From an uncultured Ruminococcus sp. (GTDB taxonomy: Bacteria; Bacillota; Clostridia; Oscillospirales; Ruminococcaceae), in the NCBI GenBank assembly GCA_900553675.1, contig USEH01000143.1, positions 1 to 5,884 of the forward strand: a stretch of 5,884 bases of DNA. Direction: 5' to 3'. This document shows positions 1 through 3,017 of the stretch, piece after piece. The notes below the pieces were generated by a model, which was not told where the DNA came from, ran no database searches, and was given only the letters and a program-made list of their open reading frames with translations. Numbering within the stretch: position 1 is the stretch's first letter; the number at the start of each line of letters is the position of its first letter. The position numbers were made by a program, and so were the translations under genes.

Positions 1-30
1 TTCATTGATCTGATGATCTAAGTTGCTAAT
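1..30 (-). CDS. infC: Translation initiation factor IF-3, first ten codons, AUU start
   Basis: Only the first ten codons are inside the window: ATT AGC AAC TTA GAT CAT CAG ATC AAT GAA (start codon, then SNLDHQINE). GGAGGTG (44-38) stands upstream with 9 nt between GGAGG and ATT. No ATG, GTG or TTG exists in this frame after the terminator, and the GTG and TTG in the other frame run into TAG within a few codons. IF-3 proteins commonly begin with a short segment ending in INE, and infC is the classic gene with an AUU start, which lets IF-3 limit its own synthesis. The attenuator leader in front fits the infC-rpmI-rplT operon. The call depends on ten codons plus context, so it is likely but not proven. 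Confidence 0.75.
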   Translation of the reverse strand, partial: MSNLDHQINE

Positions 31-45
31 GGCGCAACACCTCCA

Positions 46-82
46 ATAAATATTAAAAGAGCGCAAACCTAAGTTTACGCTC
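46..82 (-). terminator. Intrinsic terminator of the infC leader (attenuator)
   Basis: GAGCGUAAAC (82-73), loop UUAG, and GUUUGCGCUC (68-59) form a 10-bp stem with one U-G pair, followed on the same strand by UUUUAAUAUUUAUU (58-45). On the plus strand the following bases are not T-rich, so it works in the minus direction only. It ends just before the infC ribosome binding site, so it decides whether infC is transcribed. Confidence 0.85.
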
Positions 83-94
83 ATAAAATCACAA

Positions 95-121
95 CGCAGC
101 TACAGCAATATGCTTTCTGCG
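95..121 (-). other. Leader hairpin with asymmetric internal loop, candidate L20 contact
   Basis: On the transcribed strand CGCAG (121-117), AA, AGCA, loop UAU, UGCU, GUAG and CUGCG (99-95) fold into two stems of 5 and 4 bp around an AA/GUAG internal loop. It lies between the antiterminator strand and the terminator, where a protein could bias the choice of helix. L20 leaders mimic the 23S rRNA binding site of L20; whether this is that mimic cannot be decided by eye. Confidence 0.45.
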
Positions 122-197
122 AATATAACTCTATTGACCTCTTCACTCATGCGTTTGAGGTGAGAACGTAAACGTTACTGCTTTCTTTACGCATGAT

Positions 198-226
198 ATT
201 ATACACCCCCGTTCAAGGATTGTCAA
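198..226 (-). promoter_or_regulatory. Consensus sigma-A promoter of the infC leader
   Basis: TTGACA (226-221), a 17-nt spacer and TATAAT (203-198) on the minus strand form a perfect consensus promoter. Transcription should start near 191. It begins only 35 nt after the stop codon of the upstream 270-residue gene, and no clear terminator lies between, so the leader may also receive read-through from the protease cluster. Confidence 0.9.
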
Positions 227-261
227 TAGGTTTTTGAAATTTTTTATTCTTTTCAGGATTC

Positions 262-1074
262 TTACGAACCGAGTATATACCTTAACATTCCGGAGTCCTT
301 CTTTGAGTCGGCAAGCTCCTCCATACTCCTGTATAGCTCGTTTATATACTCCTCATCGTTATGACCGGTTTCTATAAGCTGCTTTTCAGCGACCTTCAGC
401 ATTCTTTCGCGGAATTCCTTATCAGGCTCGACAAGCTTGGCAAAATATTTGGCATCGCCCGTGAAGGACGATCCTGCTCCCGGATAAACCAAATAATTAC
501 CGCTGAAGCAGCCTTCATCAGGGCTGATTACCGGATAGCCAAAGCAGTATATCTGCCGCTGCGAAACATCCACGCAAAAGCACCCGCCCGCTTCTAAGGT
601 GCGGTATTGTCTTGGGGGGTTCTCGTCGCCGTCGTCCGGCAGCACAAAGGTCGTCGGCTGAAGCGAATACACAAACTGCACCGCTTCCGGCTGAAGCTCT
701 TCTGGCACGATATCCTCTGGGAAAGGCGTATCCTCATCAAGGCTGAATTTCTGAATCGCGTAATCATATGATGTTACAAGTGCATAGCCGCCCTTGTCGA
801 AGAAGAAACAGTATCCGATAAAGCTGTCCTGCCAGTTGACGAGCTTTCTGTAATCAACTATCCGGCGTTCATCGTCATAGCAGTTCATATGTGCCTGAGC
901 TACATATGCGCAGTCAGAGAAAACATTCCTTTCCACTTCGTCCCTGCGGGATTTTTCTATGCTGTTGTAAATTTTATCTCCAAAAATATACGCTAACGGC
1001 AGGAACGAGGTTATAAGCAATACAATCACCAGCACCGTAAGCAACTTTAGCCATTTTCGCTCTGATTTAGTCAT
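262..1074 (-). CDS. Membrane-anchored protein with a protease pro-domain-like (Spi-like) extracytoplasmic domain
   Basis: A 270-residue protein with a basic N-terminus (MTKSERKWLK), one membrane helix (about 11-32) and a large domain probably outside the cell. Residues 51-123 align with the pro-domain of the upstream protease: DCAYVAQAHM (54-63) with DCALIAQSQM; GYALVTSYDY (96-105) with GYVIVTIADY; DTPFPEDIV (115-123) with ETPYPHDVV. There is no catalytic domain after it; residues 160-270 are Cys-containing, then charged and probably helical, and I do not recognise them. In streptococci the inhibitor Spi resembles the SpeB pro-peptide and is encoded next to speB, so an inhibitor, chaperone or anchor for the protease is a reasonable hypothesis. 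The start has a strong GGAGGTG 6 nt upstream, and the gap to the previous stop is 3 nt. Its base composition looks closer to addA than to the protease gene. Domain similarity is fairly sure; function is inferred. Confidence 0.75.
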   Translation of the reverse strand: MTKSERKWLKLLTVLVIVLLITSFLPLAYIFGDKIYNSIEKSRRDEVERNVFSDCAYVAQAHMNCYDDERRIVDYRKLVNWQDSFIGYCFFFDKGGYALVTSYDYAIQKFSLDEDTPFPEDIVPEELQPEAVQFVYSLQPTTFVLPDDGDENPPRQYRTLEAGGCFCVDVSQRQIYCFGYPVISPDEGCFSGNYLVYPGAGSSFTGDAKYFAKLVEPDKEFRERMLKVAEKQLIETGHNDEEYINELYRSMEELADSKKDSGMLRYILGS

Positions 1075-1085
1075 GCTTTACACCT
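1048..1085 (-). repeat. Direct repeat copy B: ribosome binding site plus first codons
   Basis: AGGTG-TAAAGC-ATG followed by codons for TKSERKWL, the partner of the unit at 1300-1338. The Shine-Dalgarno GGAGGTG (1087-1081) overlaps the last two codons of the upstream 82-residue gene, 6 nt before the ATG at 1074, so translation of the two genes is probably coupled. Confidence 0.65.
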
Positions 1086-1326
1086 CCGCAGCCATAGGGT
1101 CGAGTTCAACGCCGAGCGTTGTCAATGCTTCATCTGTCTTTGCAGACAAGTCATATGAGCAATTTTCAAAAATATCATAGCACACATGATTTCGCTGTCT
1201 TCTAAAGTTAAATCTGTTTCCAATCATCTCGCGCAAAATTATTGCATTAAAGACGATTGTCGGTATTGCGGCGATGACAGTTATTACAACAAGGACTGTC
1301 AGCCATCTGCGCTCGGATTTTGTCAT
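1078..1326 (-). CDS. Short membrane protein, truncated paralogue of the next gene
   Basis: An 82-residue protein beginning MTKSERRWL, with a hydrophobic helix at about 9-31, a basic stretch (FRRQRNH, 41-47) and a short tail. The N-terminus matches the next gene (MTKSERKWL), and FENCSY (53-58) lines up with FSDCAY of that protein and with MTDCAL of the protease pro-domain. The similarity then stops and the protein ends 24 residues later, so the pro-domain-like part is almost wholly missing. A ribosome binding site AGGTG lies 7 nt before the ATG, and the protease stop is 20 nt upstream. The last codons carry the ribosome binding site of the next gene. It may be a decayed duplicate or a small protein kept for coupling. 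Function is not recognised. Confidence 0.65.
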   Translation of the reverse strand: MTKSERRWLTVLVVITVIAAIPTIVFNAIILREMIGNRFNFRRQRNHVCYDIFENCSYDLSAKTDEALTTLGVELDPMAAEV

Positions 1327-1338
1327 ATGCTTTCACCT
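1300..1338 (-). repeat. Direct repeat copy A: ribosome binding site plus first codons
   Basis: AGGTG-AAAGCAT-ATG followed by codons for TKSERRWL. The same unit, with small changes, occurs at 1048-1085 before the next gene. The similarity extends into the untranslated ribosome binding region, as expected from a tandem gene duplication rather than convergence of the proteins. Confidence 0.65.
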
Positions 1339-1346
1339 ACTCTGGT

Positions 1347-2363
1347 TTACGAAACCAGTACGGCATCGTATAAATTTCTGGCTAATGCGTTAATCTCTAT
1401 TCCATTATTTCCGTACCCATCGTTTACAATAAATCTAGTAAATGTCAAATACTCAATATAACCATAGGCTATATAGAAATGATCAATCGCAAGACCAGGG
1501 TCAGGGCTAGACGATGTAGATATGATAACTGGATAATCTGACGCAATCGACTGTCTAATTTCCGATATCGCTTGCTGGTTATAGTTGTTTCCATTAAGCC
1601 ATTTTACACCAAGCCTATAATACGAACCTATGTCGTTAAGAAATGTGTTCAATCCTTTATATCCAAAAAATGTACCATGAACCATGTCATACGACGACAT
1701 TCCTTCATTCAAGTAGCTTCTTCCAACAATATATCCATTATTAAGCATATATTCAATAATGCCTTGGCATGGAATGCCATAGTATGAGAATACATAGCTA
1801 GGTATATTTAGCCCTTTGTAGCAGTACAAGTAATACAGCACTATAGAGCTAGCTATGGGACCGCACATATAACTAGCATTTGTATATGTTACAGGTAAGT
1901 ATCTTGTTGTAACCATCGTACCTGTTTCAGCTATAGATGATTTGCCGTCACATGAATTTAACACAGCTGCAATATTTGCTTGCTTTTCAGAAACGTTTTC
2001 ATCAACTCTAAATGGATTGCTTTCTTTGTTTACTGTACTCTTCACACCTGTTTTTATATCGGTCAGCATTCCGTCTGTACTGATTGTCCAGAAATTAAGA
2101 CCTCCGCCATAAGCGTACTTGATACCACTTGTTACTACATCATGAGGATACGGAGTTTCATGATTGGGTGCAACGACCTGCGGAACGTAATCTGCTATTG
2201 TTACGATCACATAACCATCTGGTTCAAAATTATAACAATATGCTATTAATTCATTTGCAGTATTATACACTTCCGATATGCCTATTATAGTTTGATTATT
2301 TCCGTAACGATCCATCTGGCTCTGTGCAATCAAAGCACAATCAGTCATTGCATTCCTATTCAT
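1347..2363 (-). CDS. Secreted C39/papain-like cysteine protease with SpeB/Spi-like pro-domain (body; true start at 2468 cut off by TAG)
   Basis: The uninterrupted part codes 338 residues. Residues about 1-110 resemble the pro-peptide of streptopain-type proteases (GYVIVTIADY at 50-59, then ETPYPHDVV at 69-77). From about 155 comes a papain-fold peptidase of the C39-like type: nucleophile Cys167 in YMCGPIA, His295 in IDHFYIAYGY, and Asn314/Asp315 in FIVNDGYG. The usual oxyanion Gln six residues before the Cys is not present; Thr161 and Asn162 stand there. The protein was probably exported by the signal peptide encoded at 2468-2394 and activated by removal of the pro-domain. Without that signal the product would stay in the cytoplasm. 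A hand count over 1621-1680 gives 32% GC, against 55% over 3541-3600 in addA, which hints at acquisition. The fold and catalytic residues are fairly sure; the substrate is unknown. C10 (streptopain) is the alternative family, but the Cys-Gly-Pro signature favours C39. Confidence 0.75.
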   Translation of the reverse strand: MNRNAMTDCALIAQSQMDRYGNNQTIIGISEVYNTANELIAYCYNFEPDGYVIVTIADYVPQVVAPNHETPYPHDVVTSGIKYAYGGGLNFWTISTDGMLTDIKTGVKSTVNKESNPFRVDENVSEKQANIAAVLNSCDGKSSIAETGTMVTTRYLPVTYTNASYMCGPIASSIVLYYLYCYKGLNIPSYVFSYYGIPCQGIIEYMLNNGYIVGRSYLNEGMSSYDMVHGTFFGYKGLNTFLNDIGSYYRLGVKWLNGNNYNQQAISEIRQSIASDYPVIISTSSSPDPGLAIDHFYIAYGYIEYLTFTRFIVNDGYGNNGIEINALARNLYDAVLVS

Positions 2364-2393
2364 CGACTCTGATATGTTATCAAAAGTCTCAGC

Positions 2394-2468
2394 CTATACT
2401 GCAAAACAATTTATTGCCATAGTAAGAATAATAGCAATACTAAGAACGAAAGATAATAATTTTTTCAT
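2394..2468 (-). CDS. Signal-peptide start of the C39-like protease, ended by in-frame TAG
   Basis: From the ATG at 2468 the frame reads MKKLLSFVLSIAIILT, then MAINCFAV, then TAG at 2396-2394, then AETFDNISES, and runs directly into Met at 2363 in the same frame (105 nt, 35 codons). The segment has every part of a Sec signal peptide: two lysines, a hydrophobic core of about 14 residues and a small-residue cleavage region (CFA). The Cys does not sit in a good lipobox. The signal peptide clearly belongs to the downstream protease, and the TAG (codon 25) falls close to the expected cleavage site. Either the gene is a recent nonsense pseudogene, the base is a sequencing or assembly error, or the amber codon is read through. 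The body shows no other damage. Confidence 0.75.
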   Translation of the reverse strand: MKKLLSFVLSIAIILTMAINCFAV

Positions 2469-2473
2469 TTGCG

Positions 2474-2479
2474 CCTCCT
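2474..2479 (-). promoter_or_regulatory. Strong ribosome binding site for the protease signal-peptide start
   Basis: AGGAGG lies 5 nt before the ATG at 2468-2466. This is the best ribosome binding site around this gene and decides that natural translation began at 2468. The ATG at 2363, where the longest uninterrupted frame begins, has only a weak purine stretch upstream. Confidence 0.85.
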
Positions 2480-2496
2480 ATTATTATAAAACTTCA

Positions 2497-2522
2497 GTAG
2501 TATTCGTGCACATAAATACTAC
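2497..2522 (-). repeat. 8-bp inverted repeat in the protease 5' leader
   Basis: GTAGTATT (2522-2515) and AATACTAC (2504-2497) are perfect inverted copies around a 10-nt loop that contains the palindrome GTGCAC. It sits shortly after the predicted transcription start and about 17 nt before the ribosome binding site. It could be an mRNA hairpin or an operator for a dimeric repressor. The tract after it is only TGAAGTTTTATAATAA, so it is a poor terminator. The repeat is seen directly; its function is not known. Confidence 0.5.
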
Positions 2523-2544
2523 AATTACGATAGCTACCATAATC

Positions 2545-2573
2545 ATAATAACATATCAGGAACATATTGTCAA
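2545..2573 (-). promoter_or_regulatory. Sigma-A promoter of the protease cluster
   Basis: On the minus strand, TTGACA (2573-2568) and TATTAT (2550-2545) are separated by exactly 17 nt. A TG one base before the -10 box (extended -10) adds strength. Transcription should start near 2538, giving a leader of about 70 nt before the start codon at 2468. The surrounding gap (2481-2636) is very AT-rich, which raises the chance of random matches, but the full TTGACA, the ideal spacing and the position make this convincing. Confidence 0.8.
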
Positions 2574-2636
2574 TACAAAAACAAAAAAATATTTTAATGT
2601 TTTAAAAAGTAATAATAAATATGCAAAAATTGCAAG

Positions 2637-3017
2637 TTATTTAGAAACAGTTATTTTTATCTCCTCCAGTGCAATTCTGATATCCTCGCTGAGCGTTTGC
2701 GCGTAGCCATCCTCTAAAATCTCTTTTGCTCTGTCCCTGTCGTCAAGCGCTATATACGCCTGCGCCGCTCCGATATAAGCTTCCGGACGGGATGGGTCTA
2801 TCTCAATGGCTATTTTGAAGGAGGTTGCGGCGGCGTCATAGCATTCGCCGCTAAGAAATGTGGAGCCGCTGGCGTAGTAATCCTCCCACCCCGGCAGATA
2901 ATCAACACCTTTCGGGTGAGGGAAAAGCTGCCACGCCTGAAGCAGCACCAGCGCAAGCGCAGCAATCAAGCAAATAACAACAGTGGATTTTTTTACCATG
3001 TATTTTCTGTTATTCAA
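2637..3017 (-). CDS. Small membrane-anchored TPR-repeat protein
   Basis: A 126-residue protein of unknown specific role. A short basic N-terminus is followed by one hydrophobic helix (about residues 11-31), then a soluble part with about two tetratricopeptide repeats: roughly 45-78 (ASGSTFLSGECYDAAATSF, then AIEIDP) and 79-112 (PEAYIGAAQAYIALDDRD, then AKEIL). TPRs mediate protein-protein contacts, so an adaptor or scaffold outside the membrane is plausible but unproven. The start chosen is TTG at 3017, which overlaps the addA stop as TTGA; it has a GAGGT motif at 3031-3027, 9 nt upstream, inside the last addA codons. The alternative ATG at 2999 (residue 7) has no clear ribosome binding site but would give nearly the same protein. 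The overlap implies cotranscription and translational coupling with addA. No link to recombination can be read from the protein itself. Confidence 0.85.
   Translation of the reverse strand: MNNRKYMVKKSTVVICLIAALALVLLQAWQLFPHPKGVDYLPGWEDYYASGSTFLSGECYDAAATSFKIAIEIDPSRPEAYIGAAQAYIALDDRDRAKEILEDGYAQTLSEDIRIALEEIKITVSK

Larger units (their letters stand above)
46..191 (-). promoter_or_regulatory. Leader RNA with transcription attenuator, probably the L20 (infC operon) leader
   Basis: Between the promoter and the infC start lies a structured non-coding leader. On the transcribed strand, GUUUACGUUC (173-164) can pair over all 10 positions (one G-U) with GAGCGUAAAC (82-73), which is also the 5' arm of the terminator. 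The two helices exclude each other, the mark of an attenuator. A compact hairpin at 121-95 (CGCAG/CUGCG, internal loop AA/GUAG, AGCA/UGCU) and a 5' stem pairing AUGCGU (near 194-189) with ACGCAU (154-149) add structure. In Bacillus subtilis, ribosomal protein L20 represses infC-rpmI-rplT by premature termination in such a leader. The assignment here rests on position, the infC-like start and the helices, not on a covariance search. Confidence 0.7.

Noticed and set aside
147..196. The inverted repeat TCATGCGT/ACGCATGA as a transposon end or operator
   Set aside because: It spans the predicted transcription start and is better explained as the base of a leader RNA stem; no transposase or target duplication is visible.
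361..597. Plus-strand open frames opposite the 270-residue gene and elsewhere (for example 1186-1461, 1980-2249, 3540-3794, 3908-4138, 4470-4814)
   Set aside because: They lie antisense to well-supported minus-strand genes, have no convincing ribosome binding site and show no recognisable domain.
2361..2363. ATG at 2363 as the natural start of the protease
   Set aside because: It lacks a good ribosome binding site and a signal peptide, while an in-frame signal peptide with AGGAGG lies 35 codons upstream. It could be used only by reinitiation after the TAG.
2583..2634. Possible terminators after the TPR gene (TGCAA-TTT-TTGCA at 2634-2622; TTTTAA-AACA-TTAAAA at 2607-2592 followed by a T-run at 2589-2583)
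   Set aside because: The stems are 5-6 bp and almost purely A/T; in such AT-rich sequence they arise by chance. A weak terminator is possible but not supported enough to list.
2374..2706. Plus-strand 110-residue frame across the AT-rich gap
   Set aside because: It overlaps the promoter, the signal-peptide start and the end of the TPR gene, has low-complexity Ile/Thr-rich composition and no ribosome binding site.
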